From assembly GCA_036267135.1 (NCBI GenBank), contig DATAWQ010000078.1:1-64000 (forward strand): a DNA stretch of 64,000 nt. The letters run 5' to 3'. The translations under genes and the position numbers were made by a program. Source of the DNA: PALSA-505 sp036267135 (GTDB lineage: Bacteria; Actinomycetota; Actinomycetes; Streptosporangiales; Streptosporangiaceae). How positions within the stretch are numbered: position 1 is the first letter of the stretch; the number at the start of each line of letters is the position of its first letter. Of the stretch, positions 18,905-27,131 are shown piece by piece. Under the pieces are notes generated by a model. That model had not been told where the DNA came from. It ran no database searches and saw only the letters and a list, made by a program, of their open reading frames with translations.

Positions 18905-19312
18905 TCAGGCGGTGGCCGGGGCCGCCGCGGCCGCCGTGCCCGTCTGCGCCCAGCAGCGCACGATGTCCCGCATCGACAGCAGGCCGGTGACCTCCTGCCC
19001 CTCCACCACCACCAGGTGCCGGAAGCCGCCGCCGACCATCGCCGCCGCGGCCTTCTCCAGCGTCCAGCCCGGCGAGGCGACCACGATGTCGGACGTGCGA
19101 TGCTGCTCGACGGTCTCGGTGTCAGGGTCCTGGCCTGCCGCGATCGAGTCGAGTACGTCCCGTTCGGTGAGAATCCCCACGCTCTCGTGCCCCGGATCGA
19201 TGACCACGGCGGCGCCCACCCGCCGTTTGGACATCAGCCGGGCGGCCTCCCTGAGCGTGTGCGCCGGCCCGATGGTCAGCACGAGCTGGGACATCCCGTC
19301 CCGGACGTTCAT
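18905..19312 (-). CDS. Tandem CBS-domain protein
   Basis: This 135-aa soluble protein is built of two CBS motifs. The first runs from VLTIGPAHTLREAARLMSKRRVGAAVVID to GILTERDVLDSI, the second from IVVASPGWTLEKAAAAMVGGGFRHLVVVE to GLLSMRDIVR. Such pairs bind adenosine nucleotides and act as energy or redox sensors. The ATG at 19312 is chosen because GGAAG lies about 7 nt upstream and the family starts with this pattern; the frame is open further up. It lies 50 nt after hisN on the same strand and may be co-transcribed. Confidence 0.85.
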   Translation of the reverse strand: MNVRDGMSQLVLTIGPAHTLREAARLMSKRRVGAAVVIDPGHESVGILTERDVLDSIAAGQDPDTETVEQHRTSDIVVASPGWTLEKAAAAMVGGGFRHLVVVEGQEVTGLLSMRDIVRCWAQTGTAAAAAPATA

Positions 19313-19362
19313 GGCATCACTTCCGCTGGATCGGGGACTGGTGAGCTCAGGGACTGGCGAGC

Positions 19363-20163
19363 TCAATTGTGAACTTGTGATACCCCGTGCAGTCGTTTCA
19401 GAACCTCGTCGTGCAGATGCCCGTTGGTGGCCACCGCATTCCCCCCGTCCGGCCTGGTCACCCCGTCAAGGTCGGTGAACTTTCCGCCCGCCTCGGTCAC
19501 GATGACCTGGAGCGCGGCCAGATCCCAGAGCTTGACCTCGGGTTCGGCGGCCACGTCTACGGCGCCCTCGGCCACCAGCACGTACGACCAGAAGTCCCCG
19601 TACGCCCGGGTCCGCCACACCGACCGGGTCAGGTCGAGAAATCCGTTCAGCCCGCCCCGCTGCTCCCACCCGGACAGGCTCGAATAGGAGAAGGAAGCGT
19701 CCCGCAGTTGCCGTACCCCGGACACCTGGCACCGGCTGGCCTTGGTCAGCCCGCGCCCGGTCCACGCCCCGCTGCCCTGCCCCGCCCACCACCGGCGGCC
19801 GAGCATCGGCGCCGACGCCACCCCCGCGACCACCTCGTCCTCGATCATCAACGCGATCAGGGTCGCCCACACCGGCACGCCGCGGACGTAGTTCTTCGTC
19901 CCGTCGATCGGGTCCACCACCCAGCACCTGGGCCCGATGCCAACCTTGCCGAACTCCTCGCCGAGTACCGCGTCGCGGGGCCGGGACCGGCGCAGCACGT
20001 GCCGTATCTGCTCCTCCACCGCGCGGTCGGCGTCGGTGACCGGGGTCAGGTCCGGCTTGGTCTCCACGGTGAGGTCGAGCGCCTTGAACCGCCGGGTCGT
20101 GATGTCGTCGGCCGCGTCGGCGAGCACATGCGCGAAGCGCAGGTCATCGTCGTAACTCGCCAC
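19363..20163 (-). CDS. hisN: Histidinol-phosphatase, inositol-monophosphatase type (HisN)
   Basis: This 266-aa Mg-dependent phosphatase matches the actinobacterial HisN that dephosphorylates L-histidinol phosphate. FIG-fold motifs are present: GEEFG (metal Glu), WVVDPIDGTKNYVRG (metal Asp pair and Thr), and VKLWDLAALQVIVTEAGG near the C-terminus. The start is a GTG at 20163, because homologues begin right before YDDDLRFAHVLADAAD; a TTG lies 9 nt upstream. No convincing ribosome site is seen. In Streptomyces hisN is close to rsgA and aroA, and here it lies about 1.2 kb beyond rsgA, separated by an ArsR operon. Confidence 0.85.
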   Translation of the reverse strand: MASYDDDLRFAHVLADAADDITTRRFKALDLTVETKPDLTPVTDADRAVEEQIRHVLRRSRPRDAVLGEEFGKVGIGPRCWVVDPIDGTKNYVRGVPVWATLIALMIEDEVVAGVASAPMLGRRWWAGQGSGAWTGRGLTKASRCQVSGVRQLRDASFSYSSLSGWEQRGGLNGFLDLTRSVWRTRAYGDFWSYVLVAEGAVDVAAEPEVKLWDLAALQVIVTEAGGKFTDLDGVTRPDGGNAVATNGHLHDEVLKRLHGVSQVHN

Positions 20164-20333
20164 GACGCGCAACGGTACCGCGAAACGCTCCTGTACGCGG
20201 AACGGAGATCTTAATGAACGGCTTCGCGAAACCCATGCCGGCGCCGCCCTAAGTCGTCCGGCCGCCACTGCGCACTGGTCAGCCACCCGGGAAGCGGCGA
20301 GCCAGTGGCCGCCCATTGGCGTCAGCGCGCTGG

Positions 20334-20639
20334 TCAGCGTCCGGGGAAGCGGCCCAGCCACCCACCGGCGACCGCGTGCAGCCGTTCGGGCCGGAGCCGG
20401 TAGGCGTGCTCGCGCCCGTTCAGTTCGACGCTGACCAGTCCCGCCTGCTCCAGCACCCGCAGGTGCCCTGACGTCGTCGGCCACGAGCAGTCGAACCGCC
20501 CCGCGATCTCTCCCGACGTCATCTCCCCGCCCCTGGCCAGCAGCACCGACAAGATCGTGCGCCGCGACCGGTTGGCCAGCGCACCGAACACCGCATCGAA
20601 GTCGTCCAGCTCCGCCAGCCCCCGTGGCCGCGGGCTCAC
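20334..20639 (-). CDS. ArsR-family transcriptional regulator
   Basis: This is a compact 101-aa winged-helix repressor: FGALANRSRRTILSVLLARGGEMTSGEIAGRF, then WPTTSGHLRVLEQAGLVSVELNGREHAYRL. There is no CxCxxC metal site, so it is probably one of the ArsR proteins that sense something other than metals. The GTG start at 20639 overlaps the stop of the upstream gene as GTGA. The promoter of the pair carries a palindrome over its -10, which makes autoregulation likely. Confidence 0.85.
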   Translation of the reverse strand: MSPRPRGLAELDDFDAVFGALANRSRRTILSVLLARGGEMTSGEIAGRFDCSWPTTSGHLRVLEQAGLVSVELNGREHAYRLRPERLHAVAGGWLGRFPGR

Positions 20640-20956
20640 GACCCCAGCGCGACGCGAGTGAAGTGCGGAAACTCCCACCGAGGCCGGCCGTCCCGCTCCT
20701 CGAGCAACGGCTCCATAGGCTCCCAGATCGCCAGCACATCCGGATGCTCGTGCGCCTGCCCGAACCCACCCTCGACCCACGTAAAGATCTCGACGTACGT
20801 GGCCGGCCCTTCGCTGGCCCGGAACACCAGCGACTCCTCCTCCGTCACGAACCCCAACTCCCGCAACGTCCGCCAGTGCCGCCCAAGCAACCCAGCGAAC
20901 TCCTCCTCGCACCCCGCCCGCACCCGGTAAGTACAGATCACAGTTTCCTTAGTCAT
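20636..20956 (-). CDS. Conserved small protein, dimeric alpha-beta barrel-like
   Basis: This 106-aa protein (TVICTYRVRAGCEEEFAGLLGRHWRTLRELGFV.. YVEIFTWVEGG..HEHPDVLAIWEPMEPL) is of a conserved type often paired with ArsR regulators. The strand/helix order and the Trp/His-rich middle resemble ABM-like ferredoxin folds. No reaction is known. The ATG at 20956 lies about 8 nt downstream of a consensus -10, so the message is nearly leaderless. Coupled to the ArsR gene by a 4-nt overlap. Confidence 0.7.
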   Translation of the reverse strand: MTKETVICTYRVRAGCEEEFAGLLGRHWRTLRELGFVTEEESLVFRASEGPATYVEIFTWVEGGFGQAHEHPDVLAIWEPMEPLLEERDGRPRWEFPHFTRVALGS

Positions 20957-20993
20957 AAACCTAATACTTAGTTTCCCCCCTAACAAAAGTCAA
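20957..20993 (-). promoter_or_regulatory. Near-consensus promoter with ArsR operator on the -10
   Basis: On the minus strand TTGACT (20993-20988), a 17-nt spacer and TAAGTA (20970-20965) form a strong promoter. The -10 is inside the palindrome CTAATACTTAG (20961-20971), itself in AAAC..GTTT-like flanks. A repressor bound there would block RNA polymerase. The predicted start is right at the ATG at 20956. Confidence 0.65.
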
Positions 20994-21331
20994 CCCCCAC
21001 CGTCCGTCTCCCTGGCAGCTACCTCCCACCCGCACCCCGGCCGCCCGTGCGCGCCCGCACCTGAGCACGCACCCACCCCTTCACGCACCTCCACCATCAG
21101 CCACACGGGCACCATCCTTCGGCACACCTCTACCCCCAGCGCGCACCCACCTCCGCAGCGGACGCGACCGGTGCGGGGCGATTCCCGCGCATTTTCATGA
21201 TCATCGGTTTAATCGGAAACAAAGGATCGGAGCCTGCCAAGCATTAACAGGGAGAGTTGTACGTATCCGGGCACGTACAGCTCTTCAAGATCCATGAGTT
21301 CTCACCGCGTGAGTTCGCGGGGAAAGCGGGG
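20994..21331. other. Intergenic region without a gene
   Basis: About 340 bp hold no convincing coding sequence. The left 180 bp are C-rich and poor in G, unlike neighbouring genes. The right part contains the hairpin at 21253-21284 behind rsgA and a GTGAGTTC-like repeat near 21308. Confidence 0.5.
21253..21284 (-). terminator. Probable rsgA terminator hairpin
   Basis: AGAGTTGTACGT (21253-21264) pairs with ACGTACAGCTCT (21273-21284): 12 bp with one G-T wobble and an 8-nt loop, about 48 nt after the rsgA stop. There is no T tract. Confidence 0.5.
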
Positions 21332-22336
21332 CTAGAAGTCGGGGGATTCGCGGGAGCGGAGGAGGCGGCGGAGGGAGTCTAGGCGGGCGGTGGCGTTGTG
21401 GGCGGCGGCCCAGTCGTCGAGGGCGCAGTCTTCTTCGAGGTGGGTGGAGTTGGGCGGGCACTCGTCGGCGCCTTCGGCCAGATCGGGGAAGGCTTGGATC
21501 ACGCGGTCGGGGGAGACGTGGCCGAGCCCGAAGCTGCGCAGACCCGGCGTGTCGATGACCCAGCCGTCGCCGTCCGGACCCTCCAGCCTGAGCGCGACCG
21601 CCGACGACGAGGTGTGGCGGCCACGGCCGGTCACGGGGTTGACCACGCCGACCGCCCGGCCTGCTTCGGGTATCAGGGCGTTGACGAGCGTGGACTTACC
21701 GACGCCGGAGTGGCCGATGAGCACGCTCTCGCGCTGGGCCAGACGGCCGCGCAGTTGGGCGAGCACGTCGTCGTGCAGCGGGCGTCCAGTCACCAGGTAA
21801 GGGAAGCCGAGCGGCTCGTAGACGGCGAGCACCTCGTCGGCGGCGGCCAGGTCGGACTTGGTCAGGCAGAGCAGCGGGTCGAGGCCGGCGTCGTAGGCGG
21901 CCACCAGGCAGCGGTCGATGAAACCGAACCTGGCCGGCGGGTTGGCGAGTGCGCAGACGATCACCAACTGCTCGGCGTTGGCGACGATCACCCGCTCCAC
22001 CGGGTCGGTGTCGTCGGCCGACCGGCGCAGCACCGAGGTGCGGGGCCGGACCCGGACGATCCTGGCCAGGCTGCCCTCCGCGCCGGAGATGTCCCCGATC
22101 AGCGCGACCCGGTCACCGACCACGACACCATGGCGGCCGAGTTCGCGCGCCTTCATCGCGATGACCGGCCGGTCCCCGATCAGGCAGCCGTACCGGCCAC
22201 GGTCCACGGCGGCCACGAACGCCTCGGTGGCGTCTTCGTGCGCGGGACGCTTGCGGGTCCGGGGCCGCGAGCCACGGCCCGGCCTGACCCTGATGTCGTC
22301 CTCGTCCAGGCGGGAGTGACTCGCTGGCCTGGTCAG
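21332..22336 (-). CDS. rsgA: Ribosome small-subunit GTPase A, with a CTG start
   Basis: RsgA is a circularly permuted GTPase for 30S maturation. The order is OB-fold, then NKxD-type TKSD, G1 GHSGVGKSTLVN, G3 DTPG and a C-terminal zinc site (CPPN..HLEEDCAL). The conserved N-terminal block RLDEDDIRVRPGRGSRPRTRKRPAHED extends well upstream of the first GTG in frame (22216). No ATG, GTG or TTG exists between that GTG and the upstream stop. A CTG at 22336 has GGAGG 4 nt before it and overlaps the stop of a 26-codon reading frame as CTGA, so I take it as the start (334 aa). The alternative is a frameshift joining it to that small frame. Operon with aroA. Confidence 0.82.
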   Translation of the reverse strand: MTRPASHSRLDEDDIRVRPGRGSRPRTRKRPAHEDATEAFVAAVDRGRYGCLIGDRPVIAMKARELGRHGVVVGDRVALIGDISGAEGSLARIVRVRPRTSVLRRSADDTDPVERVIVANAEQLVIVCALANPPARFGFIDRCLVAAYDAGLDPLLCLTKSDLAAADEVLAVYEPLGFPYLVTGRPLHDDVLAQLRGRLAQRESVLIGHSGVGKSTLVNALIPEAGRAVGVVNPVTGRGRHTSSSAVALRLEGPDGDGWVIDTPGLRSFGLGHVSPDRVIQAFPDLAEGADECPPNSTHLEEDCALDDWAAAHNATARLDSLRRLLRSRESPDF

Positions 22337-22413
22337 GACGCCTCCGGCGGTGCGGTGTCGGGGGCGCTCATGAGTGCGCGTCTCACCGGGGGTGCGGTGT
22401 CAGGCGTTCTCAT
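22333..22413 (-). CDS. 26-codon linking frame between aroA and rsgA
   Basis: The ATG at 22413 overlaps the aroA stop as ATGA, and the frame ends with TGA at 22333-22335, overlapping the putative CTG start of rsgA. The product would be Pro/Ala-rich (PDTAPP appears twice) because the DNA carries imperfect repeats of GACACCGCACC. It may be a coupling minigene, or the true N-terminus of rsgA separated by a frameshift. Confidence 0.35.
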   Translation of the reverse strand: MRTPDTAPPVRRALMSAPDTAPPEAS

Positions 22414-23834
22414 GGCCGATCATCTCCCCGGGGTGTGGTGTCAGGCGTGCCCGGAGCGGCGTCAGGCGTGCCGAGCATCTCTCCCCACAGCGTGGTGAAT
22501 TCGGGGAAGGTCTTGGCCACGGTGCCCGCGTTCGCCACCCGCAGTCCGGGCACGGCCAGGCCCAGCACGGCGGCCGTCATGACCATCCGGTGGTCGTCGT
22601 AGCTGTCGAAGACGCCGGTCGCGGTGAGCGGCCGGGGCCGGATCTCCAGCCCGTCGGCCAGCTCGGTCACGTCCCCGCCGAGCTGATTGATCTGAGTGCG
22701 CAGCGCGGCCAGCCGGTCGGTCTCGTGCGTGCGCATGTGCCCGATCCCGGTGAACACCGACGGCGAGGTGGCCAGCGAGGCGACCGCGGTGAGCACCGGG
22801 GCGACCTCGTTGCAGTCGCGCAGGTCGGCGGTGATGCCGTCGATGGCGCCGGTCCCGCGGACGGTCAGCCCGCCGGGGCCAAGCTCGCAGGCCGCGCCCA
22901 TCGCCGACAGCAGCGAGACGATGTGGTTACCGGGCTGGGCGGTATGGGTCGGCCAGCCGGGGATCGTCACCGTGCCGCCGGTGACCAGCGCCGCGGCCAG
23001 GAACGGAACGGAGTTGACCAGGTCAGGCTAGACGCGGATGGTTCCAGGACGCAGCGGGCCAGGCTCGACCCGCCAGACGTCGGGGCGGTCTCCCACGCCG
23101 GCCGGCCCGGCCCCGCCGGCGCCGACGGCCCGGGCCGCCCCGCTGGCGCCCTCGGCGCGCTCATCCACCTCGGCGCCCGCGGCCCGCAGCATCCCGGCGG
23201 TCATCGCGATGTGCGGCGCGGACGGGACCGGCGGGCCCTGGTGCCGGATCTCCAGGCCTTTGTCGTAGCGGCAGCCGGCCAGCAGCAGCCCGGACACGAG
23301 CTGCGAGGAAGCCGAGGCGTCCAGCGTGACCCGGCCCCCGGGCAGGCTGCCGGTGCCGCGCACGCTGAACGGCACCGCGCCCCGGCCACCGTGGTCGATG
23401 TCGGCGCCGAGCGCGGCCAGCGCGGCGAGCAGCGGCCCCACCGGGCGCAGCGAGGCCTGCGCGTCGCCGCGGAACTCGACCTCGCCGCGGGCCAGCACCG
23501 CCACCGGCGGCACGAACCGCATCACCGTGCCGGCGTTGCCCACGTCGATGTGCGCGCCGTGCTCCATCGGGGCCGGCGTGACCGCCCAGCCGTCCGCCGT
23601 CTCCTCGATCCCGGCGCCCAGGGCTCGCAGCGCAGCCGCCATCAGCAGGGTGTCCCTGGCCCGCAGCGGCGCGATGATCGTGGTCGGCTCGGCGGCCAGG
23701 GCGGCCAGGATGAGCGCCCGGTTGGTGATCGACTTCGAGCCTGGGAGCCGCGGCCGCGCCCGGACGGGTCCAGCCGCGGCGGGGGCCAGCCACAGGCCGG
23801 TTTCCGTCTGAGCCCGTTCATTGTGTTCGTGCAT
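22410..23834 (-). pseudogene. aroA: EPSP synthase (AroA), interrupted by an in-frame amber codon
   Basis: AroA makes 5-enolpyruvylshikimate-3-phosphate from shikimate-3-phosphate and PEP. The full frame has about 474 codons from ATG at 23834. It shows LPGSKSITNRALILAALA (S3P/PEP site), GNAGTVMRF, ASASSQLVSGLLLAG, then SYDDHRMVM and AKTFPEFTTLW near the end. Codon 269 (23030-23028) is TAG where relatives have Glu in V-E-P-D-L, and the frame continues intact on both sides: TIRV-stop-PDLVNSVPFLAAAL. One G-to-T change explains it. A sequencing error, recent inactivation or readthrough are all possible. All other catalytic motifs are preserved. Confidence 0.85.
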
Positions 23835-23975
23835 GAAGCCGAGCGTACTGAAACGAATGCACGGCAGATCCGAAGAACCGGCAGCGGTGGGGTGGCCGGA
23901 AAGGGGAGATAGGGTAAACAATCAGATTCCGGGCAGAACCTCCAGACAGGAAACCGGGGTCCAGGGGGAACAGGG

Positions 23976-24857
23976 ATGTGCGGTCGGTTCGCGTCTGCGC
24001 GCAAGCGCATTGAGCTCCTTGAGGAGTTCGGTGTGCAGCGTGACCGTGTCGACGACGATCTGCGGCCCGACTACAACGTCGCCCCGACCAAGCCCGTCTA
24101 CGCCGTGCTCACCAGGCACTCAGGGGAAAAAGAGTCCGCCAAGGACAAGCACGGGGAAGACAAGGACGGGGAAGACAAGGACGGCAGGCAGGCTGAGCCA
24201 GGTCCCGCGCAGCGGCAGCTCCGGGTGGTCCGCTGGGGACTGGTGCCCTACTGGGCCAAGGACCCGTCCATCGGCAGCCGCATGATCAACGCCAGGGCCG
24301 AGACGGTGGCGGAGAAGCCGGCCTACCGGCGTGCGTTCGCGCGCCGCCGCTGCCTGCTGCCGGCCGACGGTTTCTACGAGTGGCAGCAGATCACCGAAGA
24401 CGGGAAGAAGCGCAAGCAGCCGTACTTCATCCACCGGGCCGACGGTGGTGGGCTCGCGTTCGCCGGCCTGTACGAGCTGTGGCGCGATTCGTCCGTGCCC
24501 GATGACCAGGACAACGCCTGGCTGTGGACGACGACGATCATCACCACGACCGCCACGGACGAGGTCGGCCAGATCCACGACCGGATGCCGATGGTGATCG
24601 AACCCGCCGCCTGGCCGGACTGGCTGGACCCGGACAACACCGAGGTCGCCGGCCTGCAAGAGCTTCTGGTCCCCGCCGTGTCCGGCGGGCTGACCTCGTA
24701 TCCGGTCTCGACGGCCGTGAACAATGTGCGCAACAACGGGCCAGAGCTTGTCGAAGCCGCGCCTGGCCCGCCCAGCCTGCCCCAGCCCAGATCGGGGCCG
24801 TCGGGGGCTGATCAGCCCGACGGTGCCGCTACTGGGTCCGGTGGGACCTTGTTCTGA
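23976..24857 (+). CDS. SOS response-associated peptidase / abasic-site shield (HMCES/YedK)
   Basis: This 293-aa SRAP-domain protein forms a covalent link through Cys2 (MCGRF) with abasic sites in single-stranded DNA. The active-site set is visible: Cys2, Asn in DYNVAPT, Glu in ADGFYEW and His in QIHDRMPM. It has two unusual parts. An insert at about residues 50-78 is rich in Lys/Asp/Glu with GEDKDG repeated, and the C-terminus is a Pro/Gly tail. GGGGGAACAGGG precedes the ATG. It diverges from aroA, the same arrangement as in mycobacteria. Confidence 0.9.
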   Translation: MCGRFASARKRIELLEEFGVQRDRVDDDLRPDYNVAPTKPVYAVLTRHSGEKESAKDKHGEDKDGEDKDGRQAEPGPAQRQLRVVRWGLVPYWAKDPSIGSRMINARAETVAEKPAYRRAFARRRCLLPADGFYEWQQITEDGKKRKQPYFIHRADGGGLAFAGLYELWRDSSVPDDQDNAWLWTTTIITTTATDEVGQIHDRMPMVIEPAAWPDWLDPDNTEVAGLQELLVPAVSGGLTSYPVSTAVNNVRNNGPELVEAAPGPPSLPQPRSGPSGADQPDGAATGSGGTLF

Positions 24858-24926
24858 ACCCCGTACCGGCTGGGCAGTACACCCTTCATCGCGCCGCCCA
24901 GCCATGCGGACAGGAGGTGATCGGCC

Positions 24927-25277
24927 GTGGACAATGCCACCGCACGCAAGCACCTTGAAGAGATCCGCCACGATCTCGACAAGTCCATCACGGTGCTACT
25001 GGGGGACAATCACCGCAACGGCGCCGTTTCCAGCTCCCCGGCCGATCCCGCGGACGCCGGTGCGAACCTGTCCGAGGCCGACCGGAGCCAGGCGGTGCTC
25101 GAGGCGGCCCAGCGGCAGCGCACCGAGGTGCTCGCGGCGCTCACCCGTCTGGACGACGGGGCCTACGGGCAGTGCGTCGACTGCGGCGATTCCGTTCCCG
25201 AGGGCCGGCTCGAAGCCAAGCCTGAGGCGGCCCGGTGTGTCCGCTGCCAGTCCAAGCGCGACAAGAACCGGCACTGA
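24927..25277 (+). CDS. DksA/TraR-type C4 zinc-finger protein
   Basis: This 116-aa protein has an N-terminal helical part (about 1-80) and a C-terminal C4 zinc finger, CVDCGDSVPEGRL..ARCVRCQ (C-x2-C-x17-C-x2-C), as in DksA/TraR and the RbpA-like helpers that enter the RNA polymerase secondary channel. The GTG start at 24927 is supported by AGGAGGTGA 6-8 nt upstream. The usual DksA coiled-coil tip DxxDxA is not evident, so true ppGpp-cofactor activity is doubtful. Confidence 0.85.
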   Translation: MDNATARKHLEEIRHDLDKSITVLLGDNHRNGAVSSSPADPADAGANLSEADRSQAVLEAAQRQRTEVLAALTRLDDGAYGQCVDCGDSVPEGRLEAKPEAARCVRCQSKRDKNRH

Positions 25278-25334
25278 ACCCGCGCTGAACCCGCACCACA
25301 CAGCGCGCACCAAACCGGGGCGCACCAAACCGGG

Positions 25335-25352
25335 GCGCACCACACGGTGCGC
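25335..25352. terminator. Hairpin between convergent genes
   Basis: GCGCACC (25335-25341), loop ACAC, GGTGCGC (25346-25352) lies between the convergent zinc-finger and methyltransferase genes. It is preceded by two copies of GCGCACCAAACCGGG. Confidence 0.55.
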
Positions 25353-25365
25353 GAACAGGGACGGC

Positions 25366-26292
25366 TCAACGTGGCTTGCGGGCCATCACCACGAGCTGTA
25401 TGCCGAAAGATTCGTCCGCCTCGGCGGTGAGCTCCGCCGTGACCAGGCGGCCCATGGCGGTCGGGTCGTGCCGCAGCACGCGTGCGACCATCGACGGCGA
25501 CAGGACCGTCCTTGGCCTGATGACGCCCGGCTTCAGCCCGGCTTCAACGCAGAGATCCCTGAGGTGCTGAGCCCCGTAGCAGCGGGTGAACGTGCCGTCC
25601 TGCCATGGGATCAGCAGCACTTCGGCACTGGGCAGATCGGTCAGCTCGGCCCAGTGGCGCTGCTCGGCGAGCACGGCCATGCCGAGGACCAGCGAGTCCA
25701 CACTGGCGATCAGGCGGCCGCCGGGGCGCAGCACCCGGGCGATCTCGGCCGCCAGGTACTCGGCCGCGATGTAGCGGGACAGCGCGCGGTCATCCGCGAT
25801 AACCCCGTCCACGCTGGCGTCGGCGAGGAACCCCAGGTTGCCGGGGTCGGCGGTGACGGTGACGACGATCCCGCCGGGCCCGGGCCAGCGCCGTGGCCCG
25901 CTCGGCTTGGCTTCCAGCGGATCGCCGGCGCTGACCCGCACGACGCTGTGCCCGGCTTTGGCGGCCTGCGTGGCGCACCGGCCCTGCGGGCCGGAGATGT
26001 CGAGCAGGATCTGCGGTCCGGCCGGAAGCCAGGAGGCGAGCTGGGCGGTCGCCACCGCACGGTGGAAACGCCAGTAACTTGCGAGAGAACCGCCCTCGAC
26101 GACGGTGAGAGGGCTGGCCGTCGCTGCCACCGTCACCCCAGTCCGTTCAGCGCAGTCCGTTATGGACGAGCGTCTGGCCACTCGATCCGGCCGCACGCCG
26201 AGCCGGCCAGGCAGCAGCGCGCGTACCCCCCAATATGTGGTTTTCCCCATGCCGTCGGCTTCACTCGTAACCGCCGGGGGTTCGGTGGCCAC
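25366..26292 (-). CDS. Class I SAM-dependent methyltransferase-like protein
   Basis: This 308-aa protein (294 if the ATG at 26250 is used) has a Rossmann methyltransferase core. Motif I is ILLDISGPQGRCATQAAKAGHSVVRV, the acidic motif II/III region is VDGVIADDRALSRY, and RVLRPGGRLIASVD is the typical post-III strand. Motif I has DISGPQG rather than D/E-x-G-x-G-x-G, so SAM binding should be tested rather than assumed. It diverges from sigR; its start is 7 nt from the SigR-type -35, so the same region could drive both. Confidence 0.65.
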   Translation of the reverse strand: MATEPPAVTSEADGMGKTTYWGVRALLPGRLGVRPDRVARRSSITDCAERTGVTVAATASPLTVVEGGSLASYWRFHRAVATAQLASWLPAGPQILLDISGPQGRCATQAAKAGHSVVRVSAGDPLEAKPSGPRRWPGPGGIVVTVTADPGNLGFLADASVDGVIADDRALSRYIAAEYLAAEIARVLRPGGRLIASVDSLVLGMAVLAEQRHWAELTDLPSAEVLLIPWQDGTFTRCYGAQHLRDLCVEAGLKPGVIRPRTVLSPSMVARVLRHDPTAMGRLVTAELTAEADESFGIQLVVMARKPR

Positions 26293-26298
26293 CGTTCA

Positions 26299-26324
26299 GG
26301 AATGAAGACGTGGCAGGGCGCGTT
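26299..26324 (+). promoter_or_regulatory. SigR-type autoregulatory promoter
   Basis: GGAAT (26299-26303), exactly 18 nt, then GTT (26322-26324) matches the SigR/SigH consensus GGAAT-N18-GTT. It lies upstream of sigR and so forms the expected positive feedback under thiol stress, as in Streptomyces and mycobacteria. Confidence 0.8.
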
Positions 26325-26468
26325 ATCGACCGCATGCTCGCAGTCGGCTACAAGCCGCTCGATGACCGCCAGGCATCGACTCCCCTCAAGCCCGGGCGGG
26401 GCAAGGATGTATCCTCCCGCCCATACGGTGCCGCTATGCGGCTACCCAAATCAGCGGCCGAAGAGGGG

Positions 26469-27131
26469 GTGAGGACGGTCCCGGAGACACTAACGGAGCG
26501 GAGCCAGCGCTTCGAGGATGACGTACTGCCATACCTCGACCAGCTCTACTCCGCTGCCATGCGGATGACGCGCAACGCCGCGGACGCTCAGGATCTTGTC
26601 CAGGAGACGTTCGCCAAGGCCTACGCGTCGTTCCACCAGTTCCAGCCGGGTACCAACCTCAAGGCGTGGTTGTTCAGGATCCTGACCAACACGTTCATCA
26701 ACACGTACCGGAAGCGCCAGCGTGAGCCGCAGCGCGCCGGTACCGAGGACATCGAGGACTGGCAGCTCGCCCGGGCGGCCGAGCACACGTCCTCGGGCCT
26801 GAAGTCGGCGGAGAGCGAGGCGCTCGAGCGGCTGCCCGATTCCGACATCAAGCGCGCGCTGCAGGCGCTGCCCGAGGAATTCAGGATCGCCGTCTATCTG
26901 GCCGACGTCGAAGGTTTCGCCTACCGGGAGATCGCCGACATCATGGGCACGCCGATCGGGACGGTGATGTCCCGGCTGCACCGTGGCCGCAGGCAACTGC
27001 GTGACCAGCTCCAGGACTACGCCGAGGGCCGGGGCCTGACCAGGCCGCCGGCGGCGACGAAGACGCCGGCGCCCGCCCCGGTTTCGGCGGACGGGGCGGC
27101 GGGCTCGGACAAACCCGGAGAGGACGCCTGA
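26469..27131 (+). CDS. sigR: Redox-responsive ECF sigma factor SigR
   Basis: This ECF sigma factor of the SigR/SigH type directs the disulfide-stress regulon. Region 2 is DAQDLVQETFAKAYASFHQF..NLKAWLFRILTNTFINTYRKRQREP. Region 4 is LPEEFRIAVYLADVEGFAYREIADIMGTPIGTVMSRLHRGRRQL. The GTG at 26469 gives 220 aa and the family length. An ATG at 26436 would give a longer form, reminiscent of the extended SigR' of Streptomyces. The tail is Pro/Ala-rich. The stop overlaps the rsrA ATG by 1 nt (TGATG). Confidence 0.93.
   Translation: MRTVPETLTERSQRFEDDVLPYLDQLYSAAMRMTRNAADAQDLVQETFAKAYASFHQFQPGTNLKAWLFRILTNTFINTYRKRQREPQRAGTEDIEDWQLARAAEHTSSGLKSAESEALERLPDSDIKRALQALPEEFRIAVYLADVEGFAYREIADIMGTPIGTVMSRLHRGRRQLRDQLQDYAEGRGLTRPPAATKTPAPAPVSADGAAGSDKPGEDA

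Noticed and set aside
21332..22216. GTG at 22216 as the rsgA start
   Set aside because: It would remove about 40 residues, including a conserved N-terminal block that is clearly encoded upstream in frame.
25335..25352. Repeated GCGCACCAAACC units as a CRISPR-like array
   Set aside because: There are only two copies without spacers, next to a simple terminator hairpin.
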